A stretch of DNA of 64,000 nt from contig NZ_JAEHOI010000007.1 in NCBI RefSeq assembly GCF_016522535.1, forward strand, positions 124,001 through 188,000, written 5' to 3'. The stretch is from Leucobacter edaphi (GTDB taxonomy: Bacteria; Actinomycetota; Actinomycetes; Actinomycetales; Microbacteriaceae). Under the pieces are notes generated by a model. The model was given only the letters and a program-made list of their open reading frames with translations. It did no database searches and had not been told where the DNA came from. This document shows, in pieces, positions 7,634-16,549 of this stretch. A program made the translations under genes and the position numbers. Position 1 is the stretch's first letter, and every line of letters begins with the position of its first letter.

Positions 7634-9121
7634 ATGGTGCACGATGCAGCGTTCCGGAATGGCGCGCGCGCCAGAACTCGAGGAGGGGTCGCCGCGCGTT
7701 CGCGGGCGGGTGCGACCCTCGTGATCGGCGGCCTGCTCGCGGGAACGGCTCTGACCGGATGGGGTCCCGAGAGCGGGGAGGCCGCGGCGAGTCCGATCGA
7801 ATCGGCGACGGTGCCCGCTGCCCGTGCAGCGAAACAACCGGCTGCCCGGCCGCTCCGAGTGACCGCGACGCATCTCGAACCGGCCGTGGCCGGATCGACG
7901 GTCACCATGAGTGTCGTGGTGGCGGACCCGAGAGGCGAGGGGGGATCGCAGGGGTGGGAGCTCCGTGACCATCTCCCCAGAGGCTTCAGCTACGTGCCGG
8001 GGAGCGCCCGCCTGAGTACGGCGACGGACTCCGAGGAACTCGACCCTGGAGTCGACGGGCGTGTCCTGTCCTGGCGGCTTCCTCCGCTCGGCGGGGGGCG
8101 GGAGATCGGCGCCGAAGCGAGGATCGAGTTCGAGGCCGAGGTCGACGCTGGTCTCGGGCCGCAGCAGAATCTCAGCAATCGTGTCGAACTCCGCAGCCGC
8201 GGGGCCGCGCGAAGTCAGGGCGGGGCGGCGAGCTCGAGTATCGTGCGCGCGCAGGCGGTCGATCGGATCGCCGTTATGACCAGGGCCACGGTGTCGATCG
8301 GGCAGCGCGTGCTCGGAGCGCCGGAGGAGTGGGTGCCTGACGCTGAGGTGAGCGCCGAGCTCATCGTCCGGAACGATGGCCCGTCAGAGGTGCCGGGTGT
8401 GGTGCGGGTGCTGGTCCCAGAGGGGCTCCGAGACGCGCGGCTTACCGCCGGGGAGGACTGGGTGTGCGCGCCGAACGATGCCGAGCAGGATGCGGTGAGT
8501 TGCGCGTTCGTCGGCCGCGGGGGAGGCGCGTTCCCCGTTGGGGTCCCGCTCGCGCTCGAGCTGCGCGGCCGCATCGCCGAGGACGCGAGGCCCGGCGACC
8601 GGGTGGAGAGCATCGCGCGAGTGCGCTGGCTGGCCTCGGACGACGGCGCCGCGGGGTCGCTACCGGATCTGGACGAATCGCGTGCCACGTGGACCGTGGT
8701 CGCCCCAGCTCCCGCGGTCTCTGATGCGGGCTGGATTGGTGCCGACGAGCTGTCGTCGCGCCACGACCACGGCGCCGATCGTGAGGACGGGCGCGAAGCG
8801 CTGATCGATCACGAGAGCCCCGCCGCCAGTGGGGCTGAGGGCCTCGGAATCGCTCACCGCGGCGGAGGACCCGCGAGCACTGATCACCCCGATGCGGTCC
8901 AGCAGGCCGATGAGGTGCGCGCGGATCCCGCGATCGCTCTTCCTCTCGGAGCGAGTGGCGCCCTCGCCGTGCTCGGTTCCCTCGCGGTGACGGGGATGGA
9001 CCGGGGCGCGCCCTGGGTGTACGGGGCGCTCGGGACGCTGCTGATGCTCCTCGCGGGCGGTGGCTTCCTGTGGCTCCGTCACCGGCGGGCGTCGCGCCGC
9101 ACGGTTACCGGGGAGTCGTAG
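7634..9121 (+). CDS. sortase-anchored surface protein with DUF11-like domains
   Basis: A 495-residue exported protein. A positively charged start (RARTRGGVAARSRAG) and hydrophobic core (ATLVIGGLLAGTALTG) form the signal peptide. The body has two immunoglobulin-like DUF11-type segments (TMSVVVADPRGEGG and VSAELIVRNDGPSEVPGVV), typical of stalk-like wall proteins. At the C-terminus the sorting signal LAVTG (residues 450-454) is followed by a hydrophobic helix and an RHRRASRR tail. I chose the ATG at 7634 because AAAGGGAG lies nine bases upstream; a GTG at 7610 would also be in frame but precedes that site. The 3' end overlaps the convergent protease gene by 17 bases. Confidence 0.78.
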   Translation: MVHDAAFRNGARARTRGGVAARSRAGATLVIGGLLAGTALTGWGPESGEAAASPIESATVPAARAAKQPAARPLRVTATHLEPAVAGSTVTMSVVVADPRGEGGSQGWELRDHLPRGFSYVPGSARLSTATDSEELDPGVDGRVLSWRLPPLGGGREIGAEARIEFEAEVDAGLGPQQNLSNRVELRSRGAARSQGGAASSSIVRAQAVDRIAVMTRATVSIGQRVLGAPEEWVPDAEVSAELIVRNDGPSEVPGVVRVLVPEGLRDARLTAGEDWVCAPNDAEQDAVSCAFVGRGGGAFPVGVPLALELRGRIAEDARPGDRVESIARVRWLASDDGAAGSLPDLDESRATWTVVAPAPAVSDAGWIGADELSSRHDHGADREDGREALIDHESPAASGAEGLGIAHRGGGPASTDHPDAVQQADEVRADPAIALPLGASGALAVLGSLAVTGMDRGAPWVYGALGTLLMLLAGGGFLWLRHRRASRRTVTGES

Positions 9122-10109
9122 CGGTCGGGGGCTCTGCCGCGGGGACCGGGGCAGGATCCGGTACGCGGGCGGGCGCGACGATCTGCGTGTCGGGCAGGCG
9201 CAGGTTCTTGCGTCCGAGCAGTCCGGTCGCGATCAGGATCAGAATCGCCGCTCCCATCACGATCCAGCCGGGCGCACCCATGATCGTGGAGGTCGCGGAG
9301 TCCGCGCCCTGCGGGATCCAGAAGAGGCTGAGCTGCGTGATTGCGTTGAGCGCTCCGTGCCCGACCGCAGCGGGCCACACGTTCCGGGTCCAGTAGCGCG
9401 ACCACTGCAGGAGCACGCCGAAGAACAGGGTGAAGCCGCACATCCAGGCGAGCCCCTCGAGGTTGGGGCGAGCGAAGTTGAAGCCGAGCAGGATCATTGG
9501 CGCGTGCCAGAGGCCCCAAACGACGCCGATGATGATGGCTGAACGCCAGAACCCGAGCGGCGCGAGCGCCGTGGTGAGGAACCCGCGCCAGCCGAGCTCC
9601 TCGCCGAACGAGGACGCCGTCGCGATCGCCACGGTGATCGGGGTCATTGCGAACGCGACGGCGACGTAGGCCTCGGGCGGGTAGTTCTCCGGCAGCATCG
9701 CTCGCAGCGTCGAGAGTGACCAGTCCGGTGTGACCCAGCCGAACGCGATCGAGAGGAAGAACGCCCCGAACACGAGCGCGAGGGCCGCGACCGGCCACAG
9801 GAGGATGACGGCGATCTTTCGTCCGACCGGGCGGAACGGGACGAGCCCGAGGTAGCGGGCCCGGCGTTTGGGTCGCAGCACGAAGAACACTACGACGAGC
9901 GCTGCGATCGTGGGGGCCAGCTGCATCACCGCGAGGAGCGGGGTGAAGAGCGGAGATTCGAGCCCGCCGCCGAGCCATGCCGGGAGCATGGCCAGCCAGG
10001 CGAGCGCGAACGCGAGGACGAGGTAGAGGGCGACCGGCCCCCACGGCACGCGTGCCGGGGCGGGGGAGGTCGCGGCCGGGCGCGGATCCTGGAGCTGGTT
10101 CTCGTTCAT
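9105..10109 (-). CDS. CPBP family intramembrane metalloprotease (CAAX protease-like)
   Basis: A 334-residue polytopic membrane protein with about eight hydrophobic helices. Motif 1 of the family, EELGWRG near residue 169, carries the paired glutamates and arginine of the active site. A later helix has FxxxLxH-like residues (ILLGFNFARPNLEG, VWGLWHAP) with the required histidine, and AVGHGALNA supplies another. Substrates of bacterial CPBP proteases are mostly unknown; roles include bacteriocin self-immunity and peptide processing. The first 25 residues are a cytoplasmic leader and the last 35 a proline/alanine tail. Its gene overlaps the convergent surface protein gene by 17 bases. Confidence 0.87.
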   Translation of the reverse strand: MNENQLQDPRPAATSPAPARVPWGPVALYLVLAFALAWLAMLPAWLGGGLESPLFTPLLAVMQLAPTIAALVVVFFVLRPKRRARYLGLVPFRPVGRKIAVILLWPVAALALVFGAFFLSIAFGWVTPDWSLSTLRAMLPENYPPEAYVAVAFAMTPITVAIATASSFGEELGWRGFLTTALAPLGFWRSAIIIGVVWGLWHAPMILLGFNFARPNLEGLAWMCGFTLFFGVLLQWSRYWTRNVWPAAVGHGALNAITQLSLFWIPQGADSATSTIMGAPGWIVMGAAILILIATGLLGRKNLRLPDTQIVAPARVPDPAPVPAAEPPTATTPR

Positions 10110-10192
10110 AATCCCAGCATTCCGGGATGGGTGGCCGATGGGATCCCCCTCGCAGTGGAGCCGTCTCCGCCGCGAGGATGAATGCGAGAGGG

Positions 10193-10588
10193 TCAGAGCG
10201 TGCCGAATTCCCCGGGCCGTTCGTCCCGGCCGCGCAGGCGGTCGATCTCCCGGCGCTCGCGCTTCGTCGGGCGCCCGGCCCCGCGATCGCGAACAATGTC
10301 GGCCGGACGCTCCACGCGAGGGAGCGGCGGCGGGGTCAGATCCTCGAAGTGCTTCGCAGCCTCAGTCGCGCTTCCCCGCCGGGTCGGGAGCCCGGTCACG
10401 CGATAGATCTTGTCGAAGCCGTTGAGGCGAACGCGCACCTCGTCGCCGAGTCGCACGGGCTGTGAGGCCTTCGCCGTTGAGCCGTTGATGCGGACGTGCC
10501 CTGCGCGGCAGTGCGCGGTCGCCTGGCTCCGGGTCTTGGCGAGGCGAACACCCCACACCCAGGCATCGACGCGCACGCTCTCACTCAC
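10193..10588 (-). CDS. S4-domain RNA-binding protein (Hsp15-like)
   Basis: A 131-residue protein with an N-terminal S4 fold: VRVDAWVWGVRLAKTRSQATAHCRAGHVRINGS, followed by KASQPVRLGDEVRV. This is the pattern of the Hsp15 heat-shock RNA-binding family, which in Escherichia coli binds stalled 50S subunits carrying peptidyl-tRNA. The C-terminal half is basic and arginine-rich (RPTKRERREIDRLRGR), suited to RNA contact. The gene lies between the CPBP protease and the divergent YigZ-family gene, with only 65 bases separating the two start codons. No regulatory site beyond that short spacer is apparent. Confidence 0.87.
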   Translation of the reverse strand: MSESVRVDAWVWGVRLAKTRSQATAHCRAGHVRINGSTAKASQPVRLGDEVRVRLNGFDKIYRVTGLPTRRGSATEAAKHFEDLTPPPLPRVERPADIVRDRGAGRPTKRERREIDRLRGRDERPGEFGTL

Positions 10589-10653
10589 ACGATCGATGCT
10601 ACTCGTCCGCGAGACCCCGGGCCCCGACGGGGCACTCCTGCGAAGATGGAGGC

Positions 10654-11292
10654 ATGAGCGCCGAGTACGACACCATTGCCGGGCCGCTCGACGCCGAACT
10701 CGAGATCTCCCGCTCTCGCTTCATCGCGCGGCTCGAGCGCGTCGAGGACGAAGCGGCGGCTCGCGAGGTCATCGCGCGGATCAGGGCCGAACACCCCCGG
10801 GCCAGGCACCACTGCTCCGCGTTCGTGATCGGCCCCGACAGCCGGATCCAACGCTCGAACGACGACGGCGAGCCGAGCGGAACCGCGGGGGCGCCCATCC
10901 TCGATGCGCTCACCTCCTCGGCGGTGAGCGACGTTGTCGCGGTCGTGACCAGGTACTTTGGCGGCGTGCTCCTCGGCGCGGGCGGTCTGACGCGGGCGTA
11001 TCGAGCCGCGGTCGCCGAGGCGCTCAACGGCGCTCAACGGCAGCGCCGCGCCGTGCGCCGGGAACTGACGATCAGCGCGGCCTACGACATCGCTCCCCTG
11101 ATCGAGGCGGAATGCCGCCGCCGCGGCTACGAGGTGCTCGGCGCGGAATACGGCGAGCGCGTCGATCAGCAGTTCGCCGTCGCCGAGGAGGAAACTGGCC
11201 GGCTTGCGGCGCTCGCAGCGGAGCTGAGCGCCGGCGCCGCCGAGGTTCGCCAGGGGGCTGCCCGCTACGTGGACGTCGCAGAGCGCTCCTGA
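10654..11292 (+). CDS. YigZ/IMPACT family protein
   Basis: A 212-residue member of the UPF0029 (YigZ/IMPACT) family. The N-terminal domain has SRSRFIARLERV, HHCSAFVIG and the hallmark SNDDGEPSGTAGAPIL followed by VVTRYFGGVLLGAGGLTRAY. The C-terminal DUF1949 ferredoxin-like domain begins near residue 138 (LTISAAYDIAPLIEAECRRRGY). Eukaryotic IMPACT regulates the Gcn2 kinase; the bacterial role is unsettled. The ATG follows GGAGG by a single base, closer than usual. A -10-like sequence in the short divergent spacer makes initiation on a very short leader possible. holB starts 37 bases downstream. Confidence 0.9.
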   Translation: MSAEYDTIAGPLDAELEISRSRFIARLERVEDEAAAREVIARIRAEHPRARHHCSAFVIGPDSRIQRSNDDGEPSGTAGAPILDALTSSAVSDVVAVVTRYFGGVLLGAGGLTRAYRAAVAEALNGAQRQRRAVRRELTISAAYDIAPLIEAECRRRGYEVLGAEYGERVDQQFAVAEEETGRLAALAAELSAGAAEVRQGAARYVDVAERS

Positions 11293-11329
11293 GCGGGTCC
11301 CTGTCAGTGGCCCGCGATACGCTTGCGGG

Positions 11330-12472
11330 GTGAACTTCTGGGGCGAGATCGTCGGACAGGCCGAGGCCGTCCAAACGCTGCAGCGCGCTTCCGCGCCCGG
11401 CGGATCACCGGCTCACGCGTGGCTCATCACCGGCCCTCCCGGTTCCGGCCGTTCGAACCTTGCCTATCGCTTCGCCGCCGCCCTCATCGCGCGCGAGGAG
11501 GCCGAGCGCGCGCACGTGTGGGACCTCGTGGATGCCCGCACGCACCCGGATCTCGGGGTGCTCACCACGCAGAAGCTCGTCATCGATATTCGGGCAGCGC
11601 GGGAGATCGTCACCACGGCGCACTATGCCCCGGCCGAGGGGCGATACCGCGTGATCGTCATCGAGGACGCGGATCGCATGCCGGAACGCACCTCGAATGT
11701 CCTGCTCAAGGCACTCGAAGAGCCTCCGGAGCGCACGATCTGGATTCTCTGCGCGCCGAGCGAGGCCGACCTGCTGCCCACGATCCGCTCGCGCACCCGC
11801 TCGCTCCGGCTCGTCACCCCGAGCCCGGAGGACATCGCGGGCCTCCTGCACGCGCGCGACGGAATCGACGCCGCTGCCGCCGAGCGCGCGGCCAGGCTCG
11901 CGCAGAGCCACATCGGTATGGCCCGGCGCCTCGCGAGTGATCCGGAGGCGCTTGAGCGTCGCGAGCGCACGATCGCGACGGCGCTCGCGATCGAGACCCT
12001 CGGCGACGCGATGCGAGGCGCTGCGGCGCTCGCGAAGGTCGCCGAGGCGGATGCCGCGGCGCTCACCGAGGAACTCGACCAGCGGGAGCGGGAGGACGCC
12101 CTCCGCAGCCTCGGAATCGCGCCGGGCGCGGCGGTTCCCCCGCAGATGCGCGCTCAGCTGCGCAACCTTGAAGAGGATCAGAAGCGCCGCGCCAAGCGAA
12201 GCCTCAGGGACGGCATCGACCGCATCCTCACGGACCTGCTCTCCCTCTATCGGGACGTGCTGCTCACCGCGCTCGGCGCGGAACCCGAGCTCGTGAACCG
12301 GGAACAGGAGCGGCGCATCACGGAGCTCGCCGAGCACTGGACCCCGGCACGGGCACTCGAAATGGTGTCCGCGGTCGAGGCGGCACGCGCGCGGCTGGGT
12401 CGCGGCATCACCCCCGGGCTCGTGCTCGAAGCGCTCTTCGCGAGTTCCGTCGCCCAGGGGGCGGCGCGATGA
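11330..12472 (+). CDS. holB: DNA polymerase III delta' subunit
   Basis: A 380-residue clamp-loader subunit that helps open the sliding clamp for chromosomal replication. The RFC-like AAA+ module begins MNFWGEIVGQ. The P-loop at residues 35-42 reads GPPGSGRS, with arginine where ATP-binding loaders have lysine; this is usual for actinobacterial delta' and fits a subunit that does not hydrolyse ATP. Next come VIVIEDADRMPERTSNVLLKALEEPPE and ILCAPSEADLLPTIRSR, the Walker B and sensor 1 regions. A GTG start is supported by family alignment; a TACGCT hexamer seven bases upstream suggests a leaderless mRNA. The stop overlaps the next ATG by four bases. Confidence 0.93.
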   Translation: MNFWGEIVGQAEAVQTLQRASAPGGSPAHAWLITGPPGSGRSNLAYRFAAALIAREEAERAHVWDLVDARTHPDLGVLTTQKLVIDIRAAREIVTTAHYAPAEGRYRVIVIEDADRMPERTSNVLLKALEEPPERTIWILCAPSEADLLPTIRSRTRSLRLVTPSPEDIAGLLHARDGIDAAAAERAARLAQSHIGMARRLASDPEALERRERTIATALAIETLGDAMRGAAALAKVAEADAAALTEELDQREREDALRSLGIAPGAAVPPQMRAQLRNLEEDQKRRAKRSLRDGIDRILTDLLSLYRDVLLTALGAEPELVNREQERRITELAEHWTPARALEMVSAVEAARARLGRGITPGLVLEALFASSVAQGAAR

Positions 12473-14148
12473 CGGCCGAGACGCCGGGCGCACCGGGCGC
12501 ACCGGGAGCCGCGGGGCAGACGCCACACGAGCGTTCTCCAGGCCAGAGCCTTCCGCCCGAGCTTCAGGGGGCGAGCGACGCCCGGGATCCGCGCCGCACG
12601 CGCCGCAAGCGCGCGATCACTGCGGCGATCGCCACGGTCGCCGCCCTCGCGCTCGTACTCACCGGCTGCGGCGCGCTGCCGGGCCTCCTCTCGTCGTTCA
12701 ACGGCGGCCGCGAATCGCAGCTGCCGGATCAGCTGCCCACCGGCACGGTCGAGTCGTTCGGCGCGCAGAAGCCCGATTGGGTGCCGTGCCACGGGGGGAT
12801 GCAGTGCGCTCGGGTGTACGCGCCCCTCGACTGGACCGAGCTCGCTGGCGAGCGGATCACGCTCGGACTCGTGAAGTCCCCGGCCACGAGCGGTCATGCG
12901 AAGGGCACCGTCTTCGTGAACCCTGGCGGGCCGGGAGCCTCCGGGGTCACATACGTCGCCGACAGCGTCGAGTTCGCCGTCGGCGAGGCCGTCCGCCGAG
13001 ACTACGACGTCGTGGGCTGGGACCCGAGAGGCGTCGGTGAGTCGAGCCCGGTGCGCTGCCTGGATTCGAAGGGCATGGACGAGTTCCTGTTCGGTGAAGG
13101 GAAAACCGCCGGCCTCAAGGAGGGAAGCGACGCCTGGATCGACGCGGCGCTGCTCGAGAACCGCGCCTTTGGTGCGGCGTGCGAGCAACGCACCGGCCCC
13201 TTGCTCGCGCACGTCGATACGGGTTCGACCGTCCGCGACCTGGACATGCTCCGCGCGATCGTTGGCGATCCGAAACTCAACTACCTCGGGTACTCCTACG
13301 GCACCTACATTGGTGCGCGCTACGCCGATCTCTTCCCCGACCGCGTCGGGCGGCTCGTGCTCGATGGCGCGATGGATCCGACCACCTCGCTCGAGCAGGT
13401 CGTCGAAGCGCAGACCCTCGGCTTCGAGACGGCGCTCCGGGCCTACGTCACCGACTGCCTGAAGCGGCGCGACTGCCCACTCTCCGGCACGGTCGACCAG
13501 GGAATGTCCCAGATCGGGCAGCTTCTCGCGCGGGTCGAATCGGAGCCACTGCGCGGCTCCGACGGCCGTCCCGTCACCACCTCGACGTTCCTCACCGCGA
13601 TCATTACGCCGCTCTACTCGGAATCCAACTGGCCGCTGCTCGACGATCTCTTCGTCTCCGTCAACACCGGCGACGCCGAGACCGCGCTCCGACTCGCCGA
13701 CTTCTACTACGACCGCGAGAACGGCTCGTACACCTCGAACTCCACCGAGGCGTTCTCCGCGATCAACTGCCTCGACTATCCGCAATCCGCGATCGACCCG
13801 GAGGGCATGCGTGCCCAGGCGGCCAAACTCGTGGAGATCGCGCCGACCATCGGCAAATATCAGGGCTACGGCGAGGTTTCATGCGCCGGGTGGCCAGTCA
13901 AGTCCCAGGCGGATCGTGCCCCGGTGACGGCAACGGGGGCGGCCCCGATTCTCGTCGTCGGCACCACTGGCGACCCGGCCACCCCCTACACGTGGGCCGA
14001 ATCGCTCGCGAAGCAGCTGGAGAGCGGCGTCCTCGTCACCTTCCGGGGAGAGGGGCACACGGCGTATGGATCGAGTCCCTGCGTCGCGAAGATCGTCGAC
14101 GACTACTTCGTGGAGGGCACGGTTCCCTCGGGGAGCCCGGTCTGCTGA
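12469..14148 (+). CDS. alpha/beta-hydrolase lipoprotein, TAP-like peptidase
   Basis: A 559-residue exported hydrolase of the tripeptidyl aminopeptidase group (SlpD/SlpE/TAP-like). A lipobox VLTGC places the lipidated Cys at residue 67, after an unusually long charged and proline-rich lead of about 45 residues. The oxyanion region has NPGGPGASG and the nucleophile elbow is GYSYGTYIG (Ser276). The C-terminal TAP-like domain supplies the acidic residue in TTGDPATPYTWA and the histidine in FRGEGHTAYG. Such enzymes trim tripeptides from the N-termini of peptides outside the membrane. Its ATG overlaps the holB stop, a coupling common in Microbacteriaceae although the functions are unrelated. Confidence 0.87.
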   Translation: MTAETPGAPGAPGAAGQTPHERSPGQSLPPELQGASDARDPRRTRRKRAITAAIATVAALALVLTGCGALPGLLSSFNGGRESQLPDQLPTGTVESFGAQKPDWVPCHGGMQCARVYAPLDWTELAGERITLGLVKSPATSGHAKGTVFVNPGGPGASGVTYVADSVEFAVGEAVRRDYDVVGWDPRGVGESSPVRCLDSKGMDEFLFGEGKTAGLKEGSDAWIDAALLENRAFGAACEQRTGPLLAHVDTGSTVRDLDMLRAIVGDPKLNYLGYSYGTYIGARYADLFPDRVGRLVLDGAMDPTTSLEQVVEAQTLGFETALRAYVTDCLKRRDCPLSGTVDQGMSQIGQLLARVESEPLRGSDGRPVTTSTFLTAIITPLYSESNWPLLDDLFVSVNTGDAETALRLADFYYDRENGSYTSNSTEAFSAINCLDYPQSAIDPEGMRAQAAKLVEIAPTIGKYQGYGEVSCAGWPVKSQADRAPVTATGAAPILVVGTTGDPATPYTWAESLAKQLESGVLVTFRGEGHTAYGSSPCVAKIVDDYFVEGTVPSGSPVC

Positions 14149-14229
14149 ACGGCCAGGCCGCAGGTGTGCGAATCGGGGTCCCGACCATGCTAGAGTTGTT
14201 GCTCGTGCGCGGAAGTGATTCCCCGCCAG

Positions 14230-14305
14230 GCCGCCTTAGCTCAGTCGGTAGAGCGATTCACTCGTAATGAATAGGTCGCCGGTTCGATTCCGGCAGGCGG
14301 CTCCA
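14230..14305 (+). tRNA. tRNA-Thr (anticodon CGT)
   Basis: A complete cloverleaf: acceptor arms GCCGCCT/AGGCGGC, D arm GCTC-AGTCGGTA-GAGC, anticodon arm ATTCA-CTCGTAA-TGAAT with CGT at 14263-14265, T arm GCCGG-TTCGATT-CCGGC, discriminator T and an encoded CCA. It reads ACG threonine codons. A TAGAGT hexamer about 35 bases upstream may be the -10 box, and a strong hairpin follows. Confidence 0.97.
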
Positions 14306-14327
14306 CAACGGACACGCAAGTCCAGAC

Positions 14328-14357
14328 AGAAAAGCCCCGCTCGCGCGGGGCTTTTCT
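14328..14357 (+). terminator. bidirectional terminator between tRNA-Thr and ABC exporter
   Basis: Arms AGAAAAGCCCCGC and GCGGGGCTTTTCT form a perfect 13-bp stem with a TCGC loop. The A/T-rich outer ends give a U-run on both strands, so it can end the tRNA transcript and the convergent exporter mRNA. Confidence 0.92.
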
Positions 14358-14359
14358 GG

Positions 14360-16465
14360 TTATGCCTGGTCCTCGGGGACGAGCAGCTGATGCTGCGCCA
14401 GCTCCCGGTAGAGGGGCGTCGAGGTGATGAGTTCCTCGTGCGTGCCCTCGCCGACCACGCGGCCGCCATCGAGCACGACGATCTTGTCCGAATCGACGAC
14501 CGTCGAGAGGCGGTGCGCGATCACGATCAGCGTGCGCCCCGTCGCCACCGAATCCAGGGCCTCGCGCATCAGCCGCTCGTTCACGCCGTCGAGGCTCGCC
14601 GTCGACTCGTCCAGCAGGAGGATCGGGGGTGCCGTCAGCAGCGCCCGCGCGATCGCGAGCCGTTGCTTCTCACCGCCAGACAGCATGAGGCCGTTCTCGC
14701 CCACCGGAAGGTCCAGGCCAGTGGCCGGACCAGCGGAGACGGCGGCGCTGGCAGTTTTCGCGACAGCTTCGCCCGCCTCCGATCCCGCGGCCGCCACTCC
14801 CGCCGCTCGCGCGGGCGCTCCCGCTGCCGTCGCACCCGCCGCACCCGGGGCCGCCGATCCCGCGGCCGCGCCATTCGCCCCGCGCTCGAGCAGACCGCCC
14901 AAATTCACCGCACGGAGCACGCGCTCGCACGCGGCATCCGAGGCGTCCGGCGCCGCGAGCAGGAGATTCTCGCGCAGCGTCCCCGCGAGCACCGTCGCGT
15001 CCTGCTCCACGTACCCCATCTGCGCGCGCAGCTCGGCGCGGGACAGCCGTCGCAGATCGGCGCCGGAGAACGACACGACGCCGGAGTCGGGGTCGTAGAA
15101 CCGCTCCACGAGCGCGAGAATCGTCGACTTTCCCGCGCCGGACGGGCCGACGAGGGCCACCCGCGATCCGCGGGGCACCGTGAACGACACGTCGTGCAGC
15201 ACGGGGGTCTCAATGATCTCGGCCGGGGCGGCCTCGGCGTCGCGGCGGGAACCGCGGCCCGTGCGCACGAGGGCGCGCGCGTCGGCCCGCACCGGGGCGG
15301 CCGAACGGTAGGTGAACGACACGTTCTCGAAGGCGATCGCGGGAGCCCCTTCGGCGACGGCCGACGCGAGCGGTTCGATCCGGCCGTCGGGCGAACGCTC
15401 GGCGTCGCGTTCGGTCTCCGTCTCGAGCGACGTGATCTCCTGGATCCGGCCGAGCGCGCCAAGCGCCTGACCGACCGCGGAAATCGCGCCGAATGCCTGC
15501 CCGAGCGGGGTGATCATGAGGAACAGGAAGATGATGAATGTCACGAGCTGCGCGATCGTGATCGCCCCGGAGGCGACGCGGTAGCCCCCGAGGCCGAGCA
15601 CGATCAGGAACGACAGCTGCATCGCGAGGAAGCTGATCGGAACGATCACGGCCGAGATTCTGGCCACCTTCACGCCGAGGGAGAAGGCCTCCTCGGCGTC
15701 CTTCTCCGTCGCGGCCTGCTCCCGCTCAGCGGCACCCGCGGCGCGGATCGTGCGGATCGACGAGATGGAACGATCGACCTGCGCCGCGAGGTCGCCGACC
15801 TTCTCCTGCGCCTTCGCAACGGCGGGACGAATACGGCTCGACACGACGACGACCACCGCGAGCGCCACGACGACGACGCCGAAGGTGATCCCGAACAGCA
15901 CCGGATCGATCACGAGCATCCCGATGAGCGCGCCGACGAACACGATCAGGCCGCTGATCGCCTCGACCAGGCCCTGCGTGAGCACCGCGCGCAGCAGAGT
16001 CGTGTCGCTGCCGACGCGGGAGACGAGATCCCCCGTGCGGCGGCGATCGAACTGCGAGATCGGCAGGTGGAGGATCTTGCGGATCAGGGCGCGACGACTC
16101 GACAGGACCACGCCCTCGCCCATGCGCTGCAGCGTGTAGTGCTGCAGCCCGCTCAGCACGGCACCCACGACGACGAGCGCCGTGAGGATCGCGAGCAGCA
16201 GTCCGAGGGGCTCGCCGCTCTCCACGCGCGTGATCACCTGGCCGAGCAGCAGCGGCTGGGCGAGCGAGGCGGCGGCCGCGACGAGACCGAGGACGAGGGC
16301 GATCGCGAGGAGCCCGCGCTGCGCGAAGAGGTGGGGGAGCAGCTCCGTGAACGAGGCCCGCGGGCCGCGCGCGCCGCCATCGGCGCCGGATCCCCGCCGC
16401 CCCCGGCGTCGTCGAGACGATTCGTTCGGAAGCTGTTCACCTGATCGCGCGGTCACGGCTTTCAC
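14360..16465 (-). CDS. ABC exporter, fused permease and ATPase
   Basis: A 701-residue half-transporter of the multidrug/lipid exporter type that would work as a dimer. Six transmembrane helices occupy residues 40-330 (LAIALVLGLVAAAASLAQPLLLGQV onward, with QFDRRRTGDLVSRVGSD as a coupling region). The ATPase domain has Walker A GPSGAGKST near 440, Q-loop YVEQDATVLAGT, signature LSGGEKQR near 595, Walker B ILLLDESTASLD and the H-loop AHRLST. A roughly 55-residue alanine/glycine-rich insertion (about 525-582) lies just before the signature, and a second basic insertion near 400 splits the first beta strands. GTG start; the substrate is unknown. It stands alone and shares a terminator with tRNA-Thr. 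Confidence 0.92.
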   Translation of the reverse strand: MKAVTARSGEQLPNESSRRRRGRRGSGADGGARGPRASFTELLPHLFAQRGLLAIALVLGLVAAAASLAQPLLLGQVITRVESGEPLGLLLAILTALVVVGAVLSGLQHYTLQRMGEGVVLSSRRALIRKILHLPISQFDRRRTGDLVSRVGSDTTLLRAVLTQGLVEAISGLIVFVGALIGMLVIDPVLFGITFGVVVVALAVVVVVSSRIRPAVAKAQEKVGDLAAQVDRSISSIRTIRAAGAAEREQAATEKDAEEAFSLGVKVARISAVIVPISFLAMQLSFLIVLGLGGYRVASGAITIAQLVTFIIFLFLMITPLGQAFGAISAVGQALGALGRIQEITSLETETERDAERSPDGRIEPLASAVAEGAPAIAFENVSFTYRSAAPVRADARALVRTGRGSRRDAEAAPAEIIETPVLHDVSFTVPRGSRVALVGPSGAGKSTILALVERFYDPDSGVVSFSGADLRRLSRAELRAQMGYVEQDATVLAGTLRENLLLAAPDASDAACERVLRAVNLGGLLERGANGAAAGSAAPGAAGATAAGAPARAAGVAAAGSEAGEAVAKTASAAVSAGPATGLDLPVGENGLMLSGGEKQRLAIARALLTAPPILLLDESTASLDGVNERLMREALDSVATGRTLIVIAHRLSTVVDSDKIVVLDGGRVVGEGTHEELITSTPLYRELAQHQLLVPEDQA

Positions 16466-16549
16466 TCTAAGCCACGCCGGCTGAGCGGGGCCTCCCGTGC
16501 CGGCGCCGAGGCGCGTGGAGGGAGACCCCTGAGGGCCTGCGGGATCCGA

